Source: Selaginella moellendorffii (lineage: Eukaryota > Streptophyta > Lycopodiopsida > Selaginellales > Selaginellaceae). From it: DNA of 64,000 nucleotides. Location of the stretch: assembly GCF_000143415.4 (NCBI RefSeq), contig NW_003314272.1, positions 2,009,728-2,073,727 on the forward strand, written 5' to 3'. The notes under the pieces are model-generated. The model ran no database searches. It was not told the origin of the DNA and saw only the letters and a list, made by a program, of their open reading frames with translations. Positions within the stretch are counted from its first letter, which is position 1. Every line of letters begins with the position of its first letter. This document shows, in pieces, positions 24,419-38,332 of the stretch. The position numbers were made by a program, and so were the translations under genes.

Positions 24419-25342
24419 TTAAGTACGTAGTTTATTTGCAAAGTATTGAGGAAACTTTTGATAAACCCTATTTGCTTCTCCGATCATACAGGCATGTTGA
24501 AGACACTTCAGAACACCAACGCATGTGTCACGGTCAGGGTCATCCACGAGGAAAAACGAACGTAGAAGAACCGGAGGAACTCTGTCACCGTATAAGTAAG
24601 GACGTTTGAATAAACTCCTACAACAATGGGGAAAAGCCCGACCACAAATGCTTGAATTCACCACACCCTCAAACAAATATTTTGAATCGCTGCGTCCAAT
24701 GAATGCCTCTATAACAGTTGCAGTCTTTGCGTCGGTGCGATCTCCAAATTCCATGAGCAAGGCGACAGCCTCGGAGACCTGTGCCTTGTCTTGAAGAAAT
24801 CTCCGCATACATGGGACGACATCCAGGCTATCAACCGGGACATTCTTGAGCTTCGCTTCTTTGACAATCACCATTGCTCTGCTAAAACCGTTGACATTAA
24901 GCACTTCGTTGTAGCAACCTGGCGTTGCTCCAGCCTCACACTCCTCTGCCATTGCAAGAAACAGATCATATGCCTCTTTGGGTGATGAACTCCACTCAAG
25001 GATTGCTTTCTCGAACACCCTAACACTGCGTTTGTACCCAAGGGCCTTCATTCGCCCAAGTAGATCCCTCTTCACATAATCTTTTCTTCCGTGTGGTAAT
25101 TTCGGTTGCAATCCAAGCAACACCAATTCAAACGTTTCACCATCGCAGTTCTCGTCGAGCAGATCCGAGGCTGTGACGATGCAATCTAATTCCACTAGCT
25201 TCCTTACCATCTGTTGGCGACAAAACCTTTTGCCTGTGACCTCGTCAAATCTAATGAGATCCTCAAGCGCCAGATGACCGTATTCCAACACCAGGAAAAA
25301 GACCATATCCAATCGTGCATGCTTGGCTCTCTTTGCTTCCAT
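24419..25342 (-). CDS. Predicted alpha-helical protein, unknown family
   Basis: Open frame of about 307 codons from the ATG at 25342; the frame stays open 18 codons further upstream but without an earlier ATG. It is rich in helical segments and has a weak repeat feel (for example SVRVFEKAILEWSSSPKEAY, EAYDLFLAMAEECEAGATPG, NEVLNVNGFSRAMVIVKEAK), suggesting degenerate PPR/TPR-like hairpins. It has many Cys and no signal peptide or membrane helix. An additional upstream exon is possible. It could be a lineage-specific PPR-like protein; function not assigned. Confidence 0.55.
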   Translation of the reverse strand: MEAKRAKHARLDMVFFLVLEYGHLALEDLIRFDEVTGKRFCRQQMVRKLVELDCIVTASDLLDENCDGETFELVLLGLQPKLPHGRKDYVKRDLLGRMKALGYKRSVRVFEKAILEWSSSPKEAYDLFLAMAEECEAGATPGCYNEVLNVNGFSRAMVIVKEAKLKNVPVDSLDVVPCMRRFLQDKAQVSEAVALLMEFGDRTDAKTATVIEAFIGRSDSKYLFEGVVNSSICGRAFPHCCRSLFKRPYLYGDRVPPVLLRSFFLVDDPDRDTCVGVLKCLQHACMIGEANRVYQKFPQYFANKLRT

Positions 25343-26513
25343 AGCTAGAATACTAGGGTAAATGGACTCTATACTTTTAAGGACTTTGAAATCCAAATTT
25401 GATAATAGAATAAGGAAATAATTCTGGCACAGGTGGGTGAAGTTGAATTAATGTATCTGCTGGAGATTTTGCTTGCGTGGGTTGATTGAAAGCAGTGGTG
25501 AAGCGCTTCCAGGGTGGTGGGTGCATGCCGCATTTATTACGAAGGACGCGGCAATAATTGTAAGCACGCCTCCTGTGCACATGCAACACATGGAGAGCGA
25601 TTAAGGTGAGATTAGTGTCCCCGCAGTAGCGAGCAGCAAGCACCTTAGGACTTGGGCATGTGACATCACAGCGGATTCTTGACCTTTTAGAGCTCCTCCG
25701 CTTCTTTGGCCACCCTTTTTTATTCGCCTGTTGAGTGTTAGTGTTTCTTCTCCTCCGCCTTGTGCCAAGCGAGGCGTAAATAACAGATGCTGCGGTTCGT
25801 CTGTCCTGCTGCATCCATTTTGTTTCGTTTTCCTGCTTGGCTTTCCTTAAAGTTCCTCGTTGAAACTTGTGAGCGAGAGTAAGTTTGTTTATAGGTAGTG
25901 TGGGGCATGAGGTTTGAGCTTGCTCTTCTCACCGTTTGAATCCCAGAGGAGGAGAGAATTAGAGCGAGCAAGCTGGCAGGATGGGCTGGATAAATCATCC
26001 GCGGGGAAATGTTATTTAAGGGATGGTTTGACTTGGGAGAGCTTTCTGCGCAGCTCGCGCGCTTCTTCCTTGCTCTGACTCTGGGGGCGAGGAAAGAAGG
26101 GCTCGACAGCTACACGGAGGTTTTTTTTATACAGCGCCTGTACATGCTTGCTGGGATTGAAGGGGGGAGGGGCCTGATCTGAACAGCAGCAGCTAGGCAT
26201 AGCTTGTCATTATAGGCTTCGTAGCTCCGGCCAGGGGCAACCGAAAGAATCCACACGGTTCTAGTTATATAACTTGTTCTTCTGACACTGGAGATCTCGT
26301 CCTTGTTTACGTGGTGCCGCGGCGCGTGTCGGTTTGGTTCCCTGTGGAGACACTGTATTTTTGCGACTGGATTTCTGGGACCCTCGACTTGTAGAGGTCT
26401 CATCGCTGCGATCGGGCGCCCAGCTCGGGCTGCTCGGGAGGGGAGAATTTTGCTTCATGCAGAGCTTTCTTGAGCTCTAGTATGGGTTGGAGGAGTGGCC
26501 GGACACTAGTGCA
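25343..26513. other. Upstream region and leader of the RSL gene; overlapping uORF
   Basis: About 1.2 kb without a supported main ORF; short open frames here look like noise. ATG at 26482 opens a 13-codon upstream ORF (MGWRSGRTLVQWE) that ends at TAG 26521-26523, overlapping the main RSL start (26514) in another frame. A long leader is likely for this transcription-factor gene. Confidence 0.45.
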
Positions 26514-28302
26514 ATGGGAATAGTCTGCGAGCCTTTGTTCTTTGGTGGCGATCTCACGAGGAGGAGCTGTAGGAGGAGGCAGGAAGTGGCTTGCCGGAGC
26601 TCGAAGGGTGATTGCGATCCAGGTGGTGGCACTGGCGACTCATGCTTGACGAGTGATCACGAAGCGGCGGCAGCGGCGGCGGCGGAGGATTGCAGCACGG
26701 AGCTTGAAACGGCTCCAATTCGCGGCTCGTGTAGTGTCAACGATTCGTCTGCTGGCTCGAGTGGAGGGAGCAGCTCCTCCTGGACATGGCAGTCGAATTC
26801 TCCTGGGAGAATTGTTGAGAATGTCCTAGAGCAAGTCCAGAGCAAGGCATCATCGCCATCATCCTCTCCGGCAGCAGCAGAAGCAGCAGTCCAAGGATTT
26901 TCAGAAGGGGAGCGCGCAGTAGAGAACTGGCACGATCTTCTACAAGCCACCGACTTGCGTGACGATGGAATCGAGACGCTCCCGTCGCTAGTTTCCGCTG
27001 CCTTTCCCTCGGATCAGGAGCAGCACAAGGCACGGTTTCCGAGCTGGGACAACCGGCCTTCAAAGCTCTCAAGCCATCATCAAGCAGACTACGGTTGTTT
27101 CATGCAGCAGGACGGTGCGGCATTTGGTAGCAGCAGTAATGTGTTCAGACCACCACCGCAGTTCGTCGACAGTCACAACCTCAGCTTGAGCAGCCAGGCG
27201 ATGCTATTCGAAAGGCAGCACCAGCATCAGCAGGAATTCAACAGCTTTTCTTCGCATGTTTCGTATCCTCCCGGGGGGACTTTCAACTGTCACGACGGCG
27301 TCGCTGCGACTACTGGCAATTCAAGGAGCAACCTTGAGCTCCTCCTTGGATCGAGCGCTATAGATTTCAAGCAGCCACAGCAGGAAGAGCAGCAGATTAC
27401 AAGTCAGTGTCAAGGAGCTTTTGGTGGCAGCTGGAGTGCGAATGGAAACTTGGGAATTAATGGTCAGGCTGCGAGGAGGAATCACACGGGCGATGGAGGA
27501 GCAGGACAGTCACAGGCGCAGCAGCTACAGTCCATTTTTTTGCCGGGTCAAGGCAGCTCCAGGAAACCTGGCATTAAAACCGTGGAGGAGATGTCAAGGA
27601 GATGCTCGCTCCAAGACAACAACAGGGTAAGCGTCTCAAATTTGGTTCTTGCAAGCGTGTGCGGTGATTTCATGGCTGACGGAAGAAGTGGCTGACTTCT
27701 CTCTTTTCTTTCTGTTGGTTTTGATCAGGATGCAAAGCGTCACAAAGGCTCCACCGCGCAAAGGACAAGGTTTGGCGCTTCTTCCAAGAGAGGTAACTCT
27801 CACAAGCGGGAACCCGCGCTCAACACTAATCTTAAGCCGCGAGCAAAGCAAGGTTGTGCTAATGATCCACAAAGCATTGCTGCCAGAGTAAGAAAAAAAA
27901 GGAAGAAAAAATTGAGTCAAACTTACACTGGTGTGATGTTTTTATTGCAGCAACGAAGAGAACGGATAAGTGACCGGCTTAAAATCCTGCAGGAGCTCAT
28001 ACCAAATGGATCCAAGGTAGACTAGGAGAGCATTGGAAACTCTTTTTCTCTTCTTTTGCATTGGCTGATTTGTGGAAGAGCAGGTCGATCTGGTAACCAT
28101 GCTGGAGAAGGCCATCAACTACGTCAAGTTCTTGCAATTGCAAGTCAAAGTAAGCTTTAGCTGCATTTGTTGAAGGCCTTTCTTGCTAAATCTCAACTCT
28201 TTTTGCGCAAAGGTTCTTATGAACGATGAGTATTGGCCACCAAAGGGAGATGGAGAGGAAGGTGAGGAGAGAGCAGCAGTGTCGATTGGACTAACTACCT
28301 AA
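26514..28302 (+). CDS. RSL: RSL class I bHLH transcription factor (ROOT HAIR DEFECTIVE SIX-LIKE)
   Basis: Nuclear bHLH factor; in land plants RSL class I genes drive outgrowth of rooting cells (root hairs, rhizoids). Five exons: 26514-27626, 27729-27887, 27951-28016, 28084-28149 and 28213-28302, about 497 residues. The long N-terminal part is Ser/Gln-rich and low-complexity. The C-terminal bHLH spans DPQSIAAR/QRRERISDRLKILQELIPN (basic region with Arg-Arg-Glu-Arg, then helix 1) and VDLVTMLEKAINYVKFLQLQ (helix 2). It is followed by the RSL-specific extension VLMNDEYWPPKG. Ala-Ala-Arg before the basic region, LVTMLEKAI and the YWPP tail favour class I over class II (which has Tyr-Ala-Arg and STMLEEAV). 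The ATG at 26514 (MGIVCEPLFFGG) is the first in-frame Met. Confidence 0.92.
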
Positions 28303-30430
28303 AGTAAAACCGAAAGAACTTCGAAAGACAATCATCTATCATTCTCATTGTCAATCATTCTTAATGTCAATGAAACATTGAAAGTTTGGTTTCTTTTTTA
28401 TATTGTAAGTATGAAAACTTATTTTCTATAAACTAATTTTGCACTTCTTAAGATTATCCAGTGTCTCAGAAATACTTATTCCTGAGCAAAATTAGTTAAA
28501 CAGTAATTTGAGACATAAATATTAAAATAAAACTAATTCAAGCCAAGAACATTTATATTTCAATTTTACTTTAAACTTGTGATTTTTAATTAGTATTATT
28601 CTAAGAATTTTATTAGGATGAGTTTGTTCATAAAACTTTACTTTGTATTTATTTTAAAATCTATAATTTCGTAATACATTTAATTTAATCAAGAAAGCCA
28701 TGTTTTTTTTAATATAAATAATTTCTTCACTATGGTAATTGGGTATATTTATTTTTATTATGTAATGATAGCTAAAGCATTAAAATAATATATTTTGTAA
28801 ATTAATTTTCCTCAAGGACCTTGCACTTTTTATATTATGTTTAAAATATTTTTTATGAAACTCTTTTAATAATATTTAAACTTAAAATGACATCATAATA
28901 CATATTAAAGTGAGTTTAAAATAATATTGGAAGTTATAAATATTGTTTTTGCAACTTAGTCATAGTTAAATTCTTTTTGCTGGTATCTATTTCTAGTAAA
29001 TTTAAAATATTTACTAAACTAACAATAATGTGTTAAGCACTTCTTAATTTATTCCTAAATATTTTTCAAATTCTTTTTTCCTAAGATAAATGAACTTAAG
29101 GTTCAATTACATTCTTTATAAATATAAATTTATAAGTTTTTAACATCCTCCCTTGATATATGAAAATTTATTTATGGAGCTCTTTAAATTTTAAACATTA
29201 ATTGGGTATTTTAATTCAAAACATTAAAGGTAAATATCTTAATCTAGATTATATGATATAAATATTAAAAAGAATGTTGAAATATTTTTGGAAATAATAA
29301 TAACTAATGAGTTTTATGATGAGTTATAAATAGTATAATCAGCTGGTTGGTGTGTGCATGGTTATGTAAGCAATTGTGTGACAATGTGATATCTAAATAC
29401 GACAGGCGTAAATAGTATAAATCAATTAATCAAAGAATATTATGTTATTTATTTAATTAATTTATTCTATTCACTATTATAAATGAAATATTTTAATATT
29501 TTAATGCAAAAATTTAAAATAAGTAAATTTTAAAGTGAGTTTAAAAATCATAAAACCTAGAGATATAAGTTTTATCTTACACAAAGTTAAATCTAAAAAA
29601 TATAAAACTTGCTTTTAGTTTATTTGTATAAGTGAATTATTTAACTTAAATAATATTAGAAAATAGTTCTCATTATACTTACAATATACATATTTTTTTG
29701 TTTTTAAAAAATATACAAATAAAACATTAATATTTTAAAAATAAATTAGTCTACAATATTATCTATGAATTTTATTTATAATATTTAATATAATAAATTT
29801 AAATTAACTAAAATATATAATTTTTAACTCATTCTTTGTTTGATTTGTCATACAAAAAAAATATTTTTGTGGGTTAAGGTTATCAAGGATAAGTATATAT
29901 GATAAATAAAATGAAATAAAGATGATTAATAAGATACTTCTTTAGTATAGTGCTCTAGTGTGTTGCAATTATTAAAAATCAAGAATTAATTCTAAAGTTT
30001 TAATAAGTTAATATCTAAATTTATTTATAAACATCACTAAATATAAAATTTTTACCTAAAGAATATAAATATAATAACTTGATTTCATTTTGTTATGTAA
30101 TATGATACTATCATTATTTTCATTCTTATTAATATAAACAAATTTACTACTTTGACAAGTTTTAGTTGAAAGGATAAAACTATAAAGACTATATAAACCC
30201 ATGAATTTTTTATTAGTATTAGCTTCTAATAAATTAAATTGTATGATAAACCAAAAATTTATTAACTAAGTATTAATTACTTTTTCTCAAAAATCAGATT
30301 TTTCAAACTATATAAATTTTAACAATAAATCATATATGTAATAGTGTAGAAACAAAATTCATGGTCAAAAATATCATAAAATGAACATAATCAATTCTTC
30401 CTTTAGAATATCTTTACAGAAAAGTTGTAA
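28303..30430. other. Very AT-rich 2.1-kb intergenic block
   Basis: Composition is strikingly AT-rich (by eye about four fifths A+T), with short homopolymer tracts and no coding frame or recognisable repeat. It separates the RSL gene from the SMR gene. The change at about 30430 back to mixed composition is abrupt and probably marks the SMR promoter. Confidence 0.6.
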
Positions 30431-30664
30431 AAGTAAAAATAAAATTTGGTAAACACGTGGCAGGTTTTGACTGGCCTAAGAAACAAAAGCGGAAAAAAAG
30501 CGGGGCCTCGGGTTCCTTGCTTTGTCAGCACCAGCTTTTCTAGCCTACCTTGTTGGTCACGGTTAGACTCTCTCACTCGCGTCGCGCATACAAAGCCCTT
30601 CTTCCTCCTCGTCAATCTCATCCATTCAACCCAATCCAAGAGCTAGCGACGTTTTTGTTTTGGG

Positions 30665-31495
30665 ATGTGTGAGAAGAGCCTCCTCTTGTCCCTCGCCATC
30701 ATTGATCTGGGCTCTCGTCAACGAGGATACAAGTACCAGCAGAGATCCCAAGGAGGAAATCCAGGTAGAGTATCATCGGCAATTCTCTCCAATTCGCCAT
30801 CAATCGAGCTCTTCGAAGTAGAAGAAATCTTCTACCTCGCGAAATCCATCAAGGCAATGTCCAGCAGCAGCAGCAGCAGCCACCAAAATGTGGAAGAGGG
30901 AGGAGTGATCAATCGCAATCGCGAGAAGGACGATGAGAGAGTAGCTCTGGTTGTGCGGGTGGAGGAAGAGGAGGTGGAAGAGCAGGATTCCACAAACAGG
31001 GGAACAACAGGGGCATCGATCCAGCAATTGGCGGCGCAAGCCATCGTGGGCGCTGCCCAATCGCACGAAATTCGCGACTCCACACTGGAATCCACGGCGC
31101 CTGCTACCCAATCTCTGGAATCTCAGGATGGAGCTGCCACGCCATCGCGCAGCCAGGAAGGAGGATTAGAATTGCGAGAATTGGAAGAGCTCCAGGCCAC
31201 TCCGAAAGGGGAAGAACACAGGATCCCAGAGCCAACAGAGTGCCCGCCAGCGCCTCGCAAGCTTCCCAGATCCTCCTCATTTCCTTCCTCTTCCTCGTTG
31301 CTGCTCTCCACGATTTCGTCTTCGTCCTCGAGGAAACGATCCGCCCAGCAAGCATTCTTCGTCCCTCCCGACTCGGAAGTGTTTGCTCCCCGGCCACGCC
31401 AGGAGCAAAACTCCAAGAAAGAAGAGGACGAACACAAGGAAGAAAAGGAAGAAGAGGATGATGAGAAAAACACCAAAGAAGAGGAACACCACTGA
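30665..31495 (+). CDS. SIAMESE-related (SMR) cyclin-dependent kinase inhibitor
   Basis: Plant-specific nuclear CDK inhibitor family that promotes the switch from mitosis to endoreduplication or arrest. Single exon, 276 residues from the ATG at 30665; a Met at 30857 (MSSSSSSS) is an alternative start. The SMR core motif is GEEHRIPEPTECPPAPRKLP (Cys of CPPAPRK at about residue 193). It is followed by a Ser-rich linker, then AFFVPPDSEVFAPRP, matching the FxPPDLExxF motif of the SMR6-type subgroup. The C-terminus is a run of Lys/Glu. It is longer than angiosperm SMRs (usually about 80-220 residues) because of N-terminal acidic and Ser-rich extensions. Convergent with MDAR; the gap is about 175 bp. 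Confidence 0.75.
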   Translation: MCEKSLLLSLAIIDLGSRQRGYKYQQRSQGGNPGRVSSAILSNSPSIELFEVEEIFYLAKSIKAMSSSSSSSHQNVEEGGVINRNREKDDERVALVVRVEEEEVEEQDSTNRGTTGASIQQLAAQAIVGAAQSHEIRDSTLESTAPATQSLESQDGAATPSRSQEGGLELRELEELQATPKGEEHRIPEPTECPPAPRKLPRSSSFPSSSSLLLSTISSSSSRKRSAQQAFFVPPDSEVFAPRPRQEQNSKKEEDEHKEEKEEEDDEKNTKEEEHH

Positions 31496-31669
31496 CAAAT
31501 TGAGAAGAATTTTTTTTATTTTTTACCCTATTGATTTTTTCACTGCTGACCACCATCTGTAATTTTATTGCAAGAACACCCAATAACACCATTCATTCCA
31601 TTCCTTAAAGCTCAAAAGCTCGTTTCGTTCGTACCTCTCGACTTGACGAAAAATCTCGGCCCAGAATTT

Positions 31670-34070
<2,401 letters not shown>

Positions 34071-34449
34071 GGAACAAGAAGAAAAACCCTGGGCCTCCAT
34101 TTGAAAAAAAAAATTAAAAAAAAATCGCCATTCAGGCCATTTACTTATAGCGAAAGGAGGCACCACTTGACGCCATGTAAGGGGCAACATGGCCATTGTC
34201 TTCTCGAGCCAGCACAGAGTTCGTTTATTTCCAAGAAACCTCGAAAGAATTTTCGAAAACTCAGATGGAGTGGTTGTAAGAGTTTTCTATTGATCGCGCC
34301 GGACAGGGGTGACCTGCTGCTTACGAAACAGACGCTATATCCACTGCGTGGATGCGCTCGAGAAAACTTTGATCTCTTAGCACTCTGTCGAAAACTGTTC
34401 TCAAGCTTCAAAATTGCAGAGAAACAAGGCAGTGCCCAAAATACACACG
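34071..34449. other. MDAR upstream region
   Basis: About 380 bp upstream of the MDAR start, up to the edge of the decayed duplicate. No other feature recognised. Confidence 0.4.
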
Positions 34450-35166
34450 TCGTCCTGTCTGATAGATCCACGCGGCCAGAAACAATTCAACTGACAACAG
34501 GACCAACAATTTTCTTCTTGGGGCTACCTTAACGAGTTTAACGCCCCGGTCCTTGTAAAATTTCTGGTAGTGCTTCAAAATAATCTAAATATTATATGGT
34601 TCAGGGAAGACAACCTGTACAAAATAATCATCAAAAAAATAAAAATAACACACATTAGCATGCCAAATTACCGTAGTATCAATATTCCACGAGGATGACA
34701 TCCAATCCTATTTATTCACCTCCAATTAGAACTGTTTATTTGCTCCTTTCTGGTAGGGATAGATAATTCAAATATCTGTGTTCATATCAATCACTCACCA
34801 AGGAAGCTATCAAACTATCTGCATCAGCCAGGTCTAAAATAAAGTGAACACCTGGAAGGTTGCCTGAATTGAGGAGGAAAATTATGTAGACCGTCTACTT
34901 CATACATACCGGGCTGCAGTGCAACCTGTAGCGATTATACTTTGATTGTGTTGCCTGAGGAAGTTTTTAATGTCAAAGCAATAATATCAAGCCCGAAACA
35001 GTAGTTTCTTGCAACTTGATGCCAAAAAATGTAAAAGAAAAACAGAAACAAACAAGCAAAATGAGTCATACAGTAAGGTTGTTGCCATAATAAGTACCTC
35101 AATTACTTTCTCTTTGTACCATTCGGATGTTTGTCTCCCAACATATGAAAAATATGGCAATCAATC
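34450..35166 (-). pseudogene. Decayed partial duplicate of MDAR
   Basis: This stretch aligns in the same orientation with 32,735-33,590 of the MDAR gene, introns included. For example GACAACCTGTACAAAATAAT and CCAAATTACCGTAGTATCAA occur in both. It is shorter than its source because of several deletions (one removes most of the exon carrying the NAD-binding Gly motif). It has many C-to-T and G-to-A changes. It is a segmental (DNA-level) duplication, not a retrocopy, and lies where the gene-rich half turns into repeat DNA. Confidence 0.85.
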
Positions 35167-37248
35167 TGAAATACACTTAATATCTAGGGGTTTTGGGTTA
35201 TAGTTATATAGGTGTGACTGTATGGCTAATGGCCATTTTCTCTATGGAATACATGGAAATACATAAGGTTCTTTGAGAATTGATATCATTGGAATTCCTA
35301 TAAAGCTTTTTTGGTATTTATAACACCTTTCAAAAAAATAATCCTGGGGATTAGGGCTAAGAGATTTTGGGTTTATGGGTGTTAATTTTTTGATTTGGTT
35401 AAAGAGTAGTGAAGTAAGAGATTATTGATGTGTACTTTAAATTTTCTATAATTGCATTAGATAATAAAAGATATATAATATATTAAAAAAACTTATTTCA
35501 ATATTGGACAGAGGATCAATTTGCTCTATCAAAATATTCATAAGCAATCATGAATATAGTAAAGCCATGCATTTAGGGAATAATGAAGTTTCTTCTACTT
35601 GGATTTGAATTATATTAAAATTTAGTGGAAAAGTCTAGTCTCAAAACTAAAAGTATAATTAAAGAAATTTATCAAGAAATTGGTGTGAATGTATCCTATA
35701 TAAAAATATGGGGAAGAAAAAAAAAGTACTCAAGTGATTCACAAGAATCATACTCAATAATACACTAAGCATTTAACTTACTGTTAAATGCTCATCACGG
35801 ACAATTCTAGCAATTACATTTTATTGCAAAAGAAAGATGATAATGTTGTTATTTATTGTATATGGAACATCTCTAAAGGGCTTTTAGTATTACAAATTTT
35901 TGGCTGATTTAGATGAAACATATTTAGATTTTTTATTAATTGCTATTAAAGTTGATGTTAAAAGAGCATTTCCTTATGATTATTGCAAATTAAATATGTT
36001 ATAGAACCTAAAAAGTGTATCAAAGGCAATTACATTTTTGTTAGACAAATAGAAAGGCATAATTGTTGTGAATGTGATTACGGGTATTGAAAGTTATATA
36101 TTGGCTAGTCTTTTCGGATATTCTTTTATTACTGCCATGATAGCAGAAGGTCAGTATTGCTGAACCCTTCTTATTCTTCACCTAAACTAGTTGAGAAATT
36201 AGTCATCATGTATGTACTTATGCCGGATAAATATAAGGTAGGAACTCTTATATGTTTGTTGCTGAGCATACTTGGTTTGGTATGAGAAACTCATATGTTG
36301 ATTTACTCTTGCTAGTATTAGAAACCCCCACAATATTGAGTTTAGTCCCTTAATATTTGTTAAATGATAACTTGCCGTGTTTACTAAACACCTTTGCTAT
36401 CATGCCGTTTGTGTTGGTTCTATCTGTCCTAATTACTATTTATGGAAAGTGTCTAAATTTATTAATTTGGCATATCTACAAAATGTAAAGATTGTTCTAA
36501 AAACAATGGTGTTGATCTTGTGTCCAAATTCACAATTTAGTGTCATTTTATATTTAGTAAGTTTATCCCAAATATTAATTTTTGGTACCAAGGGTGACTA
36601 AGGGTGAAAGCCCAAAGCATGTGTTCCTCAAGAAGGGGGAAGGGCTATTGGGGGTTCCAAATGTATAGTAGGGATAATGGGTAAGTCAAATATAATTGAC
36701 CAACCTAAGGTATAGTATAACTCCTGCTTGCATGCTTATCCTTATTTTGAGTTTAGCTTGGGTCTAAGCCCAAGTTCCATATTATGATAACTGGTGGAGT
36801 ACCTATATCCTTATGTTAGGTCACCAGTATGCTAAAATAGTGCTAAACTCTATTTAGCTTTATTTTGCATGTTAGTCTTGGCATTGGGATGTTGGAAACT
36901 TTAAGACTATTCTAAGTCGCTCTATACTCTTGTCCTTTTGCTTTTTGGGCTATATATTTAAGAGTTGTTCCGTGCTCCAGTTCTTATATTCCTAGGCTTT
37001 ATGCTCGGGAGTTTGGCTCTATTCCTTCATTTAGTGGCCCAAGGCCTTTACTCCATTGTCATTGGACACGTGGCATATGTCATATGAAGGGTTAGGTTCT
37101 GCTTCATAGTTATTTTATGGTAAATCAAAAGGGTGAAAACCACATGCACTACAATAATTAAAGATGTTGAAAAAATCTTCAATAATATTGAGTAATAACT
37201 ATTGCAAAAACTTCTAAATAAATTTAGAGTTTGGAGCTAAGATAAGGG
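35167..37248. other. AT-rich decayed repeat DNA
   Basis: No intact reading frame longer than about 75 codons and none with family features. The sequence is depleted in CpG and rich in TA, typical of old methylated transposon debris. Nothing specific recognised. Confidence 0.5.
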
Positions 37249-38332
37249 TGTAAGCTATAAATTTTCTTTTTCAAATTTGCCAACTTAATTTATCTATTCA
37301 ACCACCTTTACCTTAACCTCAATCAAATTCTTTTGCCAATGTTATGTCTATTGTACTAACTCTCACTTGGTCCTATTTAGATTCAATTATTCACTATATG
37401 AGTAACATGTGTTAGCCATCCATCACAAATTCCTAAATTCTCTCTTAATTCCTTCTCTGAGTTATATTAGACTTAAAATTTGACTACACTCCTTGCAAAC
37501 ACAAGTAGCTAAACACACCAAGCCCTTATATTCTTAACATCCCTTGTATAATAAAATGCATTGTATTGCATTTTATCCCCCCCCCCTTCCCTTGGTTTGT
37601 ACTTAGGAATTTTTTGAGGGATAAATTCCACTTCAGTTTGCTCAACCTTGTTTAATTCTACCTCAATGTCTACTAAAGGGTGTCTTTTTTATTGTTAGCA
37701 TTAACAATCTTTTGTCTTTTCTTCTATTTCTCATCACACTTTAGTTTACATATGAGTGTCTTTAGCAGAGCATTGATCTATGCCAATTACCCTTCTAAAG
37801 TGTTCAATAAAGCCCTAAGTGACTAAACCTTGCCATTAAACTCACACTTGGATATCTTTTTAGGGATTCCTCATCCACAACTTCTAGTTCAACTGAAAGC
37901 TCCATTTCCAAAAGAGTTTTTATATCTGCTTTGGTTTGCTTATGTCCTACCTTAGTCATCTCCTAGTGATCTACTTTTATCCTTTGTTAAAACTGAGAAA
38001 AAGGCTTTAATATTAAATTGTAAGCCATAAATTTTTCTTTCTCTAATTTGCTAGCTTATCTCCTCTATTTGACCACCTTCACCTTGATTTTAGTTAAGTT
38101 CGTTTGTTGCCAATGTTTATGCATATTGTACCAGCTTTTACTTGATCCTACTTTGATTTAGCTACTCACTACACAAAGTACAAGATGTTAGCAATCCATC
38201 TATAAATTCCTAAATTCTCTTTCAATCCCCCTCTTTAGGTTTAACTAAATTTAAAGTTTGGCTACACTCCCCGCAAGTATAAGTAGCCAAGCACATCAAG
38301 TCTCTAGGTTCTTAATATCCCTTGGTATAACA
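37249..38332 (-). mobile_element. Decayed small LTR retroelement (TRIM-like)
   Basis: Two direct repeats of about 305-314 bp (37249-37553 and 38019-38332) share the same order of words throughout, for example AAATTCCTAAATTCTCT, and both begin TGTAAGC. The second ends in CA. They flank an internal region of about 465 bp. On the minus strand, just inside the 38019 repeat, TAATATTAAAGCC differs from the standard initiator-Met primer-binding site TGGTATCAGAGCC only by transitions, as expected after deamination. So the 5' LTR is the right-hand copy. No coding capacity. Target duplication not recognised. Confidence 0.6.
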
